Virus record (IMG/VR): IMGVR_UViG_3300045747_000339
Coordinates: 1-31,521 of that record
DNA length: 31,521 nucleotides
Strand: one strand, 5' to 3'
DNA from: a virus
A program made the position numbers and the translations under genes. The notes beneath the pieces were generated by a model. It saw only the letters and a program-made list of their open reading frames with translations, was not told the DNA's origin and searched no databases. Position 1 is the stretch's first letter. The number at the start of each line of letters is the position of its first letter. Shown in pieces: positions 20,940 to 28,377 of the stretch.

Positions 20940-21424
20940 TGGTCAATAAACTCGTTATCTTCTCTGCGACCTTGTCGACCTGCCATATTGTTGTCAGTTT
21001 CACGAACTTCAACCCGAGTGCACCATACACGTTCTGCTTCTGCTTTCCCGCAGTTTGGTAGAAAGATTGTGTTAACGTATTCGTATAAAAAGTCAGCAAT
21101 GCCTTCGCATCCGGTCTTTTCAACTTCGGTAATCTTAGCAAGCTTTAATCGGCCAAGCTCTAGCAAGTGTTCACGCATTGGATCATCTTGCGCTACTAGC
21201 AATGTATGATCGAACCAATCTTCAAGTAATGCCTTTAGAGGTTTTAAGCCGCCAAAATCAGTAACCCAATTTCGTGCATCTAGTGTATCGGCTTCAAATT
21301 CGAAGTGAAACGACATTGCATATCCGTGTATTAAGTTACAGTGAGAGTCGGCACGCCATTGTCGGTAAGCGACTGGCCCGATTTGCTTGTAAGTTTTTGT
21401 TGAGAAATATTTCTTTTGTGTCAT
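20936..21424 (-). CDS. queD: QueD-like 6-carboxy-tetrahydropterin synthase homologue
   Basis: A 162-residue T-fold protein of the QueD/6-pyruvoyl-tetrahydropterin synthase family. QueD converts dihydroneopterin triphosphate into a precursor of 7-deazaguanines used for queuosine or phage DNA modification. Visible: Cys29 in RQWRADSHCNLIHGY (the catalytic Cys region), NWVTDFGGLKPLKALLEDWF (52-71), the DH pair (72-73), Glu107 in TGCEGIADFLYE, and VEVRET. The subtype with RQWRADSHC is known to me from Alphaproteobacteria. The usual zinc triad is not complete: HGH is HGY here, and the N-terminal His is replaced in KTYKQIG. QueC, QueE, FolE and a transglycosylase are not in this window. Confidence 0.88.
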   Translation of the reverse strand: MTQKKYFSTKTYKQIGPVAYRQWRADSHCNLIHGYAMSFHFEFEADTLDARNWVTDFGGLKPLKALLEDWFDHTLLVAQDDPMREHLLELGRLKLAKITEVEKTGCEGIADFLYEYVNTIFLPNCGKAEAERVWCTRVEVRETDNNMAGRQGRREDNEFIDQ

Positions 21425-21425
21425 G

Positions 21426-21827
21426 TTAGTCTTTATATAAGTGTGGTTTTTGCGAAATGCGAAAGTTGATTCGTTCTATAACTATAGCATCATCTTCGGG
21501 GGTGGAGTTCCAATCATTATACCAAATTGTATCAAACCCGTCGAATGCTTCAATGCGAGCATAATTAGGAGAGTATCCTCGCCGTACCATTTCAGCAGCG
21601 ATTGCATTGAATCGCTTTTGCAAAAAAGATAACTTATCGTAGAAGAACGATACGTGACCTTTGTTTAGTGTGAACTTCTTAGGAATACCATTAATGATAT
21701 CATTAGGCAATCTAGTTCGAAGACTACGTCGTAAGGCAGCAGGCACCATAGTTATTTCGCGGAGTTCCGCAACTAGGTGCATTCGCCTTAATTGTCTTGG
21801 ATCTAAATCCGAATTGATTCGAGTCAT
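21426..21827 (-). CDS. denV: T4 endonuclease V-type pyrimidine-dimer glycosylase
   Basis: A 133-residue homologue of T4 DenV (138), a DNA glycosylase/AP lyase that starts repair of UV-induced pyrimidine dimers. It begins MTRIN as in T4; Thr2 becomes the N-terminal catalytic residue after Met removal. HLVAELRE (17-24) holds the catalytic Glu24 (Glu23 in T4) and Arg23. GHVSFFYDKLSFLQKR matches T4 GHVTFFYDKLEFLRKR almost exactly, followed by AEMVRRGY. The C-terminus ends ISQKPHLYKD, like T4 IAQRPTWYK. It is the first gene of its unit, 1 nt before queD, with a sigma70-type promoter 30 nt upstream. It should protect the phage genome in sunlit water. Confidence 0.95.
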   Translation of the reverse strand: MTRINSDLDPRQLRRMHLVAELREITMVPAALRRSLRTRLPNDIINGIPKKFTLNKGHVSFFYDKLSFLQKRFNAIAAEMVRRGYSPNYARIEAFDGFDTIWYNDWNSTPEDDAIVIERINFRISQKPHLYKD

Positions 21828-21857
21828 CTCTTGCCTTTCGTAAGTTTGATGATACGC

Positions 21858-21885
21858 AGAATATTTAAAGTGGGGTGAGTGTCAA
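21858..21885 (-). promoter_or_regulatory. Sigma70-type promoter TTGACA-16-TATTCT
   Basis: On the minus strand the -35 TTGACA is at 21885-21880 and the -10 TATTCT at 21863-21858, with a 16-bp spacer. The denV ATG follows after 30 nt with an AAAGGCAAGAG ribosome region. The -10 is weaker than in the other six promoters. Confidence 0.7.
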
Positions 21886-21919
21886 GACCACATGCTAATT
21901 ACTATTATAGCAAATCTAT

Positions 21920-22255
21920 TTACTGTTTCCTAGTGGTATCCATCTTTTTTATATCAACATGCACTTCTTTTATGTCCCCGTGCAGTTCTTTCATTATTTT
22001 TAACACCACTGTAAACATGTTGGTCATTTCGATGACTACTTTAATAACCCAACCCCACCAAGTGAGTGCGCTCGCAATAAACACACACCAACTAGCATAT
22101 AACACCATGTCAGTTCGTGCATTGAATATTGAAAATACTGCCGCTGATCCTACTAAGAAAAACACCGGACTCAGCCTCCCATACCAAAGCCACAGCTTTG
22201 TTTGGTGTTTAATCTTCTCTAATTGTTTTAGCACAACTTCTCCTTGGGCTAGCAT
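21920..22255 (-). CDS. Two-pass membrane protein with charged C-terminus, 111 aa
   Basis: A polar N-terminus (MLAQGEVVLKQLEKIKHQTK) leads into two hydrophobic segments, about residues 28-46 (LSPVFFLVGSAAVFSIF) and 52-72 (LYASWCVFIASALTWWGWVI). An amphipathic helix rich in Lys, Glu and Asp follows (MKELHGDIKEVHVDIKKMD). It lies 52 nt downstream of clpP. No good sigma70 promoter is present; TATATA at 6 nt from the ATG lacks a -35, so read-through from the clpP unit is likely. A holin-like or superinfection-type membrane protein is conceivable but unsupported. Confidence 0.7.
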   Translation of the reverse strand: MLAQGEVVLKQLEKIKHQTKLWLWYGRLSPVFFLVGSAAVFSIFNARTDMVLYASWCVFIASALTWWGWVIKVVIEMTNMFTVVLKIMKELHGDIKEVHVDIKKMDTTRKQ

Positions 22256-22307
22256 ACACCCTATATAGTAGTTATCGAATTTTAGAGAATAATTAAACTA
22301 CGTTTTA

Positions 22308-22916
22308 TTAGCTAGCATTTGGTCGTTTCGCTACTACATGATCAACTAGGCCGTACGCTAGTGACTCTTGTGCACTCATGAATGTATCACGGTCCATATC
22401 GCGCTCGAACTCTGAATAGGTCTTGCCAGCTGTGTTATGCTTAACATATAGTTCGGTCAAGATGGTCTTCATCTTCGTGATCTCTTTATATTGGATCTCG
22501 ATGTCACTTTGCTTGCCGCCTGCCCCACCAGATGGCTGATGAATCATATGACGTGCAAAAGGCAACATATACCGCTTTCCGGGTTCACCTGCTTGCGCAA
22601 GGAATGACCCCATTGAACAGGCTTGCCCCATGACGTATGTTGCTACATTAGGAGTAATAAACTGCATTGTATCATAAATTGCCATACCGGATGTAATAAC
22701 GCCACCTGGGCTGTTAATATAAAAATTAATGTCTTTTTCGCTATCTTCGCTTTCCAAGTGAAGAAACTGCGCAACAATGAGATTAGAACTATGATCATCT
22801 ACTGGTCCATTTAAGAACACAATCCGTTCTTTTAGAAGCCGACTATAGATGTCATAAGCACGTTCGCCTGTGCTGCTCTTCTCAACTACCATTGGGATTA
22901 CGCTATTTTGATTCAT
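22308..22916 (-). CDS. clpP: ClpP-like serine protease
   Basis: A 202-residue ClpP homologue. The catalytic triad is intact: Ser101 in GQACSMGSF, His126 in [11 protein letters not shown], and Asp177 in [26 protein letters not shown], the oxyanion-side motif, is also present. The Ala before the catalytic Ser is Cys here. There is a 2-residue insertion between the handle helix and the Asp motif relative to E. coli. No Clp ATPase is in the window, so it probably works with host ClpX/ClpA, or alone. The start at 22916 overlaps the previous gene by 14 nt. In phages ClpP-like enzymes may act in head maturation or host protein turnover; early-operon placement here favours turnover. Confidence 0.95.
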   Translation of the reverse strand: MNQNSVIPMVVEKSSTGERAYDIYSRLLKERIVFLNGPVDDHSSNLIVAQFLHLESEDSEKDINFYINSPGGVITSGMAIYDTMQFITPNVATYVMGQACSMGSFLAQAGEPGKRYMLPFARHMIHQPSGGAGGKQSDIEIQYKEITKMKTILTELYVKHNTAGKTYSEFERDMDRDTFMSAQESLAYGLVDHVVAKRPNAS

Positions 22917-23175
22917 TATTAATTTCCTTTTCTTGTTTATCTAACTCGTGTTGTTTTACCATTCGGTACAATTCTTCCATACGCTCTGCAAAAATATTCG
23001 GAGCATGTCTTGCAGCTTCTTGCAGTTCCCATTCAGATGGGTAATGACGTAACGCACTGTATGCACGTTGTCGAATTATTTGTGGAATACGCGGAGTAAT
23101 CTTTGGATTTGCAATATCTTCCAATAGCTTTTTAGCCCACATAACTGCACGGTAACGTTCGTCCGGTAATGTCAT
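22903..23175 (-). CDS. BPSL0761-like small protein, 90 aa
   Basis: A 90-residue helical protein starting [20 protein letters not shown], with [20 protein letters not shown] next. This arrangement (MT.P.ER.RAV.......P..TPR.P...R..A...LRHYP) matches what I know of the BPSL0761 family of Proteobacteria. The family has no assigned function. The C-terminal third is a charged coiled coil ([19 protein letters not shown]). It overlaps clpP by 14 nt and follows its upstream gene without a gap. Confidence 0.75.
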   Translation of the reverse strand: MTLPDERYRAVMWAKKLLEDIANPKITPRIPQIIRQRAYSALRHYPSEWELQEAARHAPNIFAERMEELYRMVKQHELDKQEKEINNESK

Positions 23176-23394
23176 TTAACCTCCATAGTATTTTATTACT
23201 TCAGCAAAGTGTGTTTCCATAGCTATATTATACGCTAAATCTTGGGCTTGTGCAGGATAACTTGTGCCATCTTTAATCTTTTTCTTAATCTCTTTAATGT
23301 CCTGCTTGATATAGACAAGCGAACTTTGCAGACTAAGCAAAGTAATTCGGTCACCTGTTTCCCAATCTAGGATTAAGTCTTTTTCTTTAGCCAT
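23176..23394 (-). CDS. Hypothetical helical protein, 72 aa
   Basis: A short protein with a coiled-coil centre (SLVYIKQDIKEIKKKIKDG) and a helical C-terminus ending in VIKYYGG. No family is recognised. It overlaps the end of its upstream gene by 8 nt and ends 1 nt before the BPSL0761-like gene, so it is tightly coupled in the operon leading to clpP. Confidence 0.75.
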   Translation of the reverse strand: MAKEKDLILDWETGDRITLLSLQSSLVYIKQDIKEIKKKIKDGTSYPAQAQDLAYNIAMETHFAEVIKYYGG

Positions 23395-23845
23395 TGTTTT
23401 CTTTCGTTAGTTTACATATTAGCATAAAGTGCTCATACGCTTTCTTCACAGCAGGGTTTGCCATTAGCTTATCTGCTTCTTCTTGCATTGCAATAACTCC
23501 TGCTCGCGCACAATCGGCAGTTGATGCACCTTGTAATGTGCATAGTTCATCACCAAATTCTTTAGCAAGCTTCTTCCACGCCTTCTGTTGTCCGGGAGTA
23601 ATCGGAGTCTTCTGCGGGCGTAGCTCACTTGCATTAGTAATGGCTTTTGCAATGGCATCTTCGGCAAATCGTCCTGCTGCAACCATAGGAGCATACGCAG
23701 GGTCTATATCGTACCGTCGGCTTTGCCCACCTGGATAACTCATCACGAGATGACTGCCTTTGCGGAATGCATCCAGAAAGTCTGAATCGTATTCAAGTAC
23801 TGGAACAAACTTACCTTCAATCTTCTCGTAATACACTTTTTTCAT
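23387..23845 (-). CDS. Hypothetical phage protein, 152 aa
   Basis: The first 60 residues are beta-rich (KKVYYEKIEGKFVPVLEYD, then SHLVMSYPGGQSRRYDIDP). The second half is helical, with TPGQQKAWKKLAKEFGDEL and AMQEEADKLMANPAVKKAYE. I have the impression of a protein found in T4-like marine phages but cannot assign a name. It overlaps its neighbours by 4 nt upstream (ATGA) and 8 nt downstream. Confidence 0.78.
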   Translation of the reverse strand: MKKVYYEKIEGKFVPVLEYDSDFLDAFRKGSHLVMSYPGGQSRRYDIDPAYAPMVAAGRFAEDAIAKAITNASELRPQKTPITPGQQKAWKKLAKEFGDELCTLQGASTADCARAGVIAMQEEADKLMANPAVKKAYEHFMLICKLTKENNG

Positions 23846-24123
23846 TTCGATGAATTCTTTAAAATATACATTGTAACTTCAGCGCCGTCAACAATGACAA
23901 GATCTATCGGATACTTATTAGTATTGGAAGTCAAGCCGCGCCAGCCAGGTTTAGCTCCTAATTCCATTACTCCAACCATTATGTTATTAATTTTTTTAAC
24001 AGTTCCGACGATAAGATTATTATGTTGGGGATACACAACGGCATCCCCAACTTTTAATACTCGTCCAAACTTGTCTTTATGCTCTGGAAGTACCTTTGGC
24101 ACTCTTACTTTCTTTGTAGCCAT
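23842..24123 (-). CDS. SH3/KOW-like small protein, 93 aa
   Basis: A basic start (MATKKVRVPKVLPEHKDKFG) is followed by KVGDAVVYPQHNNLIVGTVK, then KINNIMVGVMEL, a pattern of short strands typical of SH3-like barrels (KVGDxVxY...GxVxKI). The remainder contains a PIDLVIVDG strand. It lies 6 nt after the 413-residue gene upstream and overlaps the next gene by 4 nt. A nucleic-acid- or protein-binding adaptor is plausible, but no function is known. Confidence 0.72.
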   Translation of the reverse strand: MATKKVRVPKVLPEHKDKFGRVLKVGDAVVYPQHNNLIVGTVKKINNIMVGVMELGAKPGWRGLTSNTNKYPIDLVIVDGAEVTMYILKNSSK

Positions 24124-24129
24124 TTAATG

Positions 24130-25371
24130 TTACTTCCACGCTTTCAAAATCATAACCTCTGCGTTGATACGTCCGTTCATCACAGTATCGGTAGTTTTAA
24201 TTGCATCGAACCAAGTTTGCATCCTTCGGCTAGTATTCAATTCTTTAAACTCTTTCATTTGAGTTTCTGGCTTTCTCAAGGTCTTCTGCACACTTTTCTC
24301 AGTGAAGTTATCGATACTAGCACCTTTAACTTGCAACCCTTCGCTAGTCTTTGCAATGTAAATGCCCAACTTGCGAGTCTTTGTGTTAAACACCACAACG
24401 CTTTGCGCACCGATAATCTGTGCCGCTGGAACACTTGTAATTGCATACCGGTCGTCCGACATCTTGAACTTAATCTTCTTAACAAGTTCTTCTGCAGGCT
24501 TAACCTTTTTAGCACGAGGCTTCTTCATCACCTTAGCTTCTGCTGCAATCTGCTCACACGCCTCAAAGATGCTTGTCAAAAAGTCAAACATCTTGCGAAT
24601 GTTTTTCTTGCTGTAGTTACTATATCCTTCTGCCAATTGTGGATCACATGTCTTGCTAATTAGCTCGGTATATTCAGCAAGAGGTCGTTCAAAGAAACCT
24701 TTGATGAATCTGGCATGTGCTGCTTTTGCACCTTTGCCACGTAGCAAGCTTACTACCTTAAATGCTTTTGGATCAAATGCATCCGGATCTTCGATGTATG
24801 AATCAATTGCAACATCAATTTCTTCAGTCATAAGTGCTGCGGCATCCTTCATCCGTTCTTGGATATTTGGAACTGCAACTACCTTGACTGCCTTAGTTGA
24901 TGCTGCAACTACTTCGATATCATACTTGCCGGCTTCTACAATTTTTGCAATTTGCTCATACAACCATTGTGCAGTGTCCTTGCCATTATTCAAACCAGTA
25001 TGTACGCGAGGCATACCTTTGAGCAAAGATGCTGCAATTGCACCAGTGGTTAAATCAGTGCGCCAGTCTTTAGTCTTTTTGTAAGCATCGATCTGCTTCT
25101 TAGTTGAACCGTTTCGACCCATCCAGTCGATAACTTTCGGTTTCAATTCTTTTACACTACTTTCCAAGCGATACCATTTCATCGCCTCGTGAAACAATCG
25201 TAGAAACATTGCGCTGTCAAGTTCGGCTGAACCGTCCCACTTCGGGCTAAGGTCTCGCTTTGCATTCTCACGATGGACTGCTACTTGTTTAGCAGTTACC
25301 CGTATCTGACTCTTTGCTGCTGGCTTTGATGCTTTTTTTACTGCTGGTTTTGATACTGTTTTAGTAACCAT
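24130..25371 (-). CDS. Hypothetical basic-tail phage protein, 413 aa
   Basis: The first gene of the clpP unit. The N-terminus is a low-complexity Lys/Ala/Pro tail (VSKPAVKKASKPAAKSQ), like the KKPAV tail of the 105-residue membrane protein and suggestive of DNA or RNA contact. Residues 50-260 are mainly helical. KKPRAKKVKPAEELVKKIKF near 295 is a second basic patch. It is followed by a beta-rich domain with AQSVVVFNTKTRKLGIYI that ends AEVMILKAWK. No catalytic motif is visible. Translation starts at the ATG at 25371 with AGGAG upstream, and the leader is 32 nt. It may belong to a conserved T4-like phage family of unknown role. Confidence 0.82.
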   Translation of the reverse strand: MVTKTVSKPAVKKASKPAAKSQIRVTAKQVAVHRENAKRDLSPKWDGSAELDSAMFLRLFHEAMKWYRLESSVKELKPKVIDWMGRNGSTKKQIDAYKKTKDWRTDLTTGAIAASLLKGMPRVHTGLNNGKDTAQWLYEQIAKIVEAGKYDIEVVAASTKAVKVVAVPNIQERMKDAAALMTEEIDVAIDSYIEDPDAFDPKAFKVVSLLRGKGAKAAHARFIKGFFERPLAEYTELISKTCDPQLAEGYSNYSKKNIRKMFDFLTSIFEACEQIAAEAKVMKKPRAKKVKPAEELVKKIKFKMSDDRYAITSVPAAQIIGAQSVVVFNTKTRKLGIYIAKTSEGLQVKGASIDNFTEKSVQKTLRKPETQMKEFKELNTSRRMQTWFDAIKTTDTVMNGRINAEVMILKAWK

Positions 25372-25403
25372 TTAGGCTCCTAGTTAAGTTGCTGTATATG
25401 TAT

Positions 25404-25432
25404 ATTATACAGCCATTGATTGGTTTTGTCAA
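25404..25432 (-). promoter_or_regulatory. Consensus sigma70 promoter TTGACA-17-TATAAT
   Basis: Both boxes are perfect on the minus strand: TTGACA at 25432-25427 and TATAAT at 25409-25404, with a 17-bp spacer. The TGA within the -35 is the stop codon of the 173-residue gene upstream. A 32-nt leader with AGGAG precedes the ATG at 25371. Confidence 0.93.
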
Positions 25433-25950
25433 CCGTTATCTTCTACGACTATCCAACCCAAATTCTTTAAATCTGCTCGTATCTCGTCAGTTACGGTACC
25501 TTCTTGCACATAGTCAGTTGACTCGCCTTTCCACCCGCCCATTCCGGAACAGTACCAATCAATGTAATCACCCTCTTCGAGAATATCTGCAATGATTCCA
25601 CCTGCATGCCTCCAAGAGCAACTCCATTTTTCATCTTTGAGAATAGGCATTACTTTGAGTTGCATGAAATCATTGTTGCAAAGTGCAGCATATAAGTTTT
25701 GGGAATATGCCAGGTTTGCTTTGCATTTTGCAACTAGCCAATCTGTGGAACGTAGATCATATTCTAAATTATCTTTTTGCCATTCCACAGTATCTTCTTT
25801 TGCAATATCATCGTGCCTAACTTGTTCCCACCATGCCAGATATGCGTTTAAGCTGGCAATCTTTTCTGGATCGGTTTCGGTCTCAAGTGTCTTTGCTGAA
25901 TTGTTTGCTTGAAAAGTATGTCGTTCTGGACTTTTGTTTAATTTAGTCAT
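25429..25950 (-). CDS. Hypothetical phage protein, 173 aa
   Basis: A helical first half (EKIASLNAYLAWWEQVRHDD, then YDLRSTDWLVAKCKANLAYS) and a C-terminal part with WSCSWRHAGGIIADILEEGD and YIDWYCSGMGGW, ending GWIVVEDNG. The Trp/Cys/Gly pattern looks conserved, but I know no family name. It is the last gene of the exonuclease unit and overlaps its upstream neighbour by 8 nt. Its TGA lies inside the next promoter. Confidence 0.78.
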   Translation of the reverse strand: MTKLNKSPERHTFQANNSAKTLETETDPEKIASLNAYLAWWEQVRHDDIAKEDTVEWQKDNLEYDLRSTDWLVAKCKANLAYSQNLYAALCNNDFMQLKVMPILKDEKWSCSWRHAGGIIADILEEGDYIDWYCSGMGGWKGESTDYVQEGTVTDEIRADLKNLGWIVVEDNG

Positions 25951-26323
25951 TCACAAATAATTCTTTATCAAATTGAATTTTACCGAACGGTTCTGGGGCC
26001 ATAATCTTCCACTCAGTTTGGGCAGCAATACCCCCAATATCTTTTAATAAGAAGATGTGTGTTGGGAAGAGATCTTTGATTTTATCAATAATCTCTTCCT
26101 TAGTTCTACCTTGCCCTAAGAAGGAATCAGTATCTTCATCGTACCAATACTCAATCTCACCGTGCTGCTCGATTTTAACCTGATGAACCATGCTATTAAC
26201 ACTTTTCATTAATTCATTTAACTGTTCTTTTCTTAGCGCATTGTATCCATTCACCATGCCTATACAAAAATTTACAATAAAATATACAATAAAAAAGCTA
26301 ATAACAAAATCAATTAAGTCCAC
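25943..26323 (-). CDS. Membrane-anchored protein, 126 aa
   Basis: A single N-terminal membrane segment (about residues 4-24, FVISFFIVYFIVNFCIGMV) precedes a cytoplasmic-type domain with a helix (LRKEQLNELMKSVNSMVHQV). The beta-rich portion contains EIEYWYDEDTDSFLGQGRTK and IIDKIKDLFPTHIFLL. No family is recognised. The stop overlaps the next gene by 8 nt and the start overlaps the 275-residue gene by 10 nt. Confidence 0.78.
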   Translation of the reverse strand: MDLIDFVISFFIVYFIVNFCIGMVNGYNALRKEQLNELMKSVNSMVHQVKIEQHGEIEYWYDEDTDSFLGQGRTKEEIIDKIKDLFPTHIFLLKDIGGIAAQTEWKIMAPEPFGKIQFDKELFVND

Positions 26324-27141
26324 AATCCACCCCTAACTTTAATTAAACGAATCATCATTTCTTCATCTTCTTTCTCATATGCTGCTTCGATTTTGTGAAG
26401 TGCCTTCATTGCCTTATTGCCTTGCTTTCGTTGTGCAGGAGTCTTATCATTTGCCAACCAGCCGTCATCTTCCCCTCGACGAGCATCACAATAGGTTGAC
26501 CAGCCACTTGCATCGTGCGGATCAATTCGTGCAGGGCGAGTTACAGTCCACCAATTGTATAAATCAAGTATCTCTTGTGCATTAATTGCTTGGGGAGTCG
26601 GCAAGCCGAACTTATTATCAGTTGGATCCAACCATTGTTCGTCAAACTTGAGAGTACGTTGCCAATCAAGATTATCTAACCCAGATTGTTTGCAACGCCA
26701 AGAGCGCCATCGGAACCAGCCGGTGGCGTAGAATGGTGCTTTGTATTTCTTTCGGCCTTCATCAGTCCATGCAATGTTCCACCATGCTAGCTCTACTTCA
26801 ACAAAGTCAACTAGTTCGTTAAACAAACAAGGGAGGAATCGGTTCCCTACATCTTGCCATTGCCCTGGCTTAATATCACGAGGGTGTGCAGTAAGTGCAT
26901 GAGTCTTAGTTACCCAGCGATTGTTAATGTAATACTTAACAGAATAAAGCTTATCTGGAATATAAAACACTACCTTTTGAAGATAGTCAAGACCTTCGTC
27001 CGCCAACCAATATCTTACCGGATGTGCAGCCTCTGCTAATTTATTCCACTTGCTCCATCCTTCCCAAGTTTCCGCAACTGGCTTTTTAGTTCCGCGAAGC
27101 CAATCTGCAAACTTGCTGCATGTCCAGTAATGTGATCTCAT
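26314..27141 (-). CDS. Trp-rich hypothetical phage protein, 275 aa
   Basis: An unusually tryptophan-rich soluble protein (YWTCSKFADWLRG, AETWEGWSKWNKL, ELAWWNIAWTDEGRKKY, GWFRWRSWRCKQSG, LYNWWTVTRP). HDASGWSTYCDARRGEDDGW and a helical C-terminus (AMKALHKIEAAYEKEDEEMM) follow. The sequence looks like a conserved marine phage family, but I cannot give a function. It overlaps both neighbours by a few bases (4 nt upstream, 10 nt downstream). Confidence 0.8.
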   Translation of the reverse strand: MRSHYWTCSKFADWLRGTKKPVAETWEGWSKWNKLAEAAHPVRYWLADEGLDYLQKVVFYIPDKLYSVKYYINNRWVTKTHALTAHPRDIKPGQWQDVGNRFLPCLFNELVDFVEVELAWWNIAWTDEGRKKYKAPFYATGWFRWRSWRCKQSGLDNLDWQRTLKFDEQWLDPTDNKFGLPTPQAINAQEILDLYNWWTVTRPARIDPHDASGWSTYCDARRGEDDGWLANDKTPAQRKQGNKAMKALHKIEAAYEKEDEEMMIRLIKVRGGLWT

Positions 27142-27476
27142 TTCTTTCTCGCTTTTCTAAATTCTTCTACATCAATAACTGCACTATTTAATACTGCCGC
27201 GTAGTTTAACGCTTGCTGTCGAGTCATCATAATAGCAGCATCATACTCAACGTAACCTCTTGTAAGTAATGTCCAAATTAGCCTCCATCGACTAACATCC
27301 CAAAACTTCGTTTTTTGCATAGTGTAGGTAGTTACACTAACTCCGGTGTCTTCTGCCTCCACCCAAATTTGATGATCAGAATCTCCACACCCGCATTCGC
27401 AAGCTATCTTATATGTCTTTGCGTTACCGTAATCTCGTTGCAGCAAGATGCCTTCTGCAGGTAGTTGCGTGTTCAT
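27138..27476 (-). CDS. Small protein with CxCGC metal-binding-like motif, 112 aa
   Basis: Residues 25-37 read ACECGCGDSDHQI, a Cys-x-Cys-Gly-Cys cluster followed by a His, which suggests metal binding. Beta strands follow (IWVEAEDTGVSVTTYTM), and then a helical part with SRWRLIWTLLTRGYVEYDAA and TRQQALNYAAVLNSAV. The family is unknown. It overlaps each neighbour by 4 nt. Confidence 0.75.
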   Translation of the reverse strand: MNTQLPAEGILLQRDYGNAKTYKIACECGCGDSDHQIWVEAEDTGVSVTTYTMQKTKFWDVSRWRLIWTLLTRGYVEYDAAIMMTRQQALNYAAVLNSAVIDVEEFRKARKK

Positions 27477-27700
27477 TGTAGGTTTCGCTTTACATCGCCG
27501 CTTTCTTCCAAGAAGCCGAGCAACACCTTTTCTGCCATTTCGGGATCTTCTTCCCGGAGTTCATCAATATCAATCAGTTCTGCATTTTCTTCAAGTTCAC
27601 CGCTTTCGAACATAGCAGTGATTTCTGCTATCAATTCTTCGAGTTCTTCTTGTGTGCCTTCAAACGAATCAAAGCAACCTGGAGCAAATTCTAGTTTCAT
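27473..27700 (-). CDS. Very acidic small protein, 75 aa
   Basis: A strongly Glu-rich protein (EGTQEELEELIAEITAMF, ESGELEENAELIDIDELREE, DPEMAEKVLLGFLEESGD), predicted helical with a very low pI. Small acidic phage proteins are sometimes DNA mimics or host-protein inhibitors, but nothing here shows it. It lies 9 nt after the gene upstream, with AAGGAAA before the ATG at 27700, and overlaps the CxCGC protein by 4 nt. Confidence 0.72.
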   Translation of the reverse strand: MKLEFAPGCFDSFEGTQEELEELIAEITAMFESGELEENAELIDIDELREEDPEMAEKVLLGFLEESGDVKRNLQ

Positions 27701-27709
27701 TTCTTTTCC

Positions 27710-27922
27710 TTAAATTTCGGTATCGTAATTTTGATAAGCAACATCTAATTCTGCTGCATGTTTAGTTGCACCGTATCCTGCATCACCTCTTTGGTTGTTG
27801 TATTCATCTTTATACGTCGCAACCCAAAGTTTAATATCGTCATCCCACCAGACATCTATGTCATATTTTGGTGCATGAACCTCTTGTTTCTTTTTAAAGA
27901 AATTAATCAGAGTCGTCATCAT
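27710..27922 (-). CDS. Small protein, HicB-like pattern (70 aa)
   Basis: The central part (KYDIDVWWDDDIKLWVATYK ... GYGATKHAAELDVAY) weakly resembles the HicB/DUF1902 pattern of a strand, D-x-x-x-x-W-V-A, then G-x-T-x-x-A-A. The N-terminal 14 residues are basic (LINFFKKKQEVH). No partner HicA toxin is visible next to it, so a toxin-antitoxin role is not supported. It overlaps the upstream gene by 20 nt. Confidence 0.65.
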   Translation of the reverse strand: MMTTLINFFKKKQEVHAPKYDIDVWWDDDIKLWVATYKDEYNNQRGDAGYGATKHAAELDVAYQNYDTEI

Positions 27923-28151
27923 TGAGCTGATCCATTGCAGTGTTTAGCATACTAACTAACTGCTGACAACCTACCTTATTCATAGTTAAGGTAGAGTGTC
28001 CTACAGCAAATGTTATACGATTATCACTAGTCGGCCCAATTGAATAAACTGTAGTAGGCACTGACTTTGGCAGCGGTATTTCTGGTATAGGTGGCGTCAC
28101 CATTTCCGGAAACTTATAAACGTTATCTTTACCTTTAAACCAATCAAACAT
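27903..28151 (-). CDS. Hypothetical protein, 82 aa
   Basis: The N-terminus MFDWFKGKDNVYKFP is followed by a proline-rich linker (TPPIPEIPLPKSVP) and a small beta-alpha part (RITFAVGHSTLTMNKVGCQQ, then LVSMLNTAMDQLND), ending in DDDSD. No family is known. It overlaps the preceding gene by 8 nt and the following by 20 nt. Confidence 0.7.
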   Translation of the reverse strand: MFDWFKGKDNVYKFPEMVTPPIPEIPLPKSVPTTVYSIGPTSDNRITFAVGHSTLTMNKVGCQQLVSMLNTAMDQLNDDDSD

Positions 28152-28377
28152 TGTCTTTTCCTAAAGTTGCGGGAGAGTGATCTAACAGCATAGTTTCGCC
28201 ATCTTCGTAGAAGCAGGCATCGGCATCGTCAATTGTGACAAATAAATCCGAATGACACAAGTCATAGTCTTTAAATTCGCCGTCTTCTAGGTATACGCGA
28301 AATGTCCATTTGCCTTCGGCATGATACGGATTTAGCAGGCAACCTCTTACCCCGTTTGCTGTAGTGATAATCATCAA
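28144..28377 (-). CDS. Hypothetical beta-rich protein, 77 aa
   Basis: MMIITTANGVRGCLLNPYHA, then WTFRVYLEDGEFKDYDLCHS, suggests a small beta sheet with a C-terminal acidic tail (DADACFYEDGETMLLD). No motif is recognised. The ATG overlaps the stop of the exonuclease gene by 4 nt (ATGA), so it is translationally coupled. Confidence 0.72.
   Translation of the reverse strand: MMIITTANGVRGCLLNPYHAEGKWTFRVYLEDGEFKDYDLCHSDLFVTIDDADACFYEDGETMLLDHSPATLGKDNV

Noticed and set aside
21902-21925. Second promoter upstream of denV around a TATAAT on the minus strand
   Set aside because: A TATAAT is present, but no -35 fits 15-19 bp upstream, and the TTGACA-16-TATTCT pair closer to denV is better.
22256-22307. 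Sigma70-type promoter before the two-pass membrane gene
   Set aside because: TATATA lies 6 nt before the ATG, but no -35 resembling TTGACA lies 15-19 bp upstream.
24079-24663. 194-residue plus-strand open frame
   Set aside because: It lies antisense to the 413-residue gene, has no promoter or ribosome site, and has an unlikely Leu/Phe/Ser/His-rich composition.
27710-27922. HicA/HicB toxin-antitoxin pair
   Set aside because: Only a weak HicB-like pattern is seen, and neither neighbour looks like a HicA toxin.
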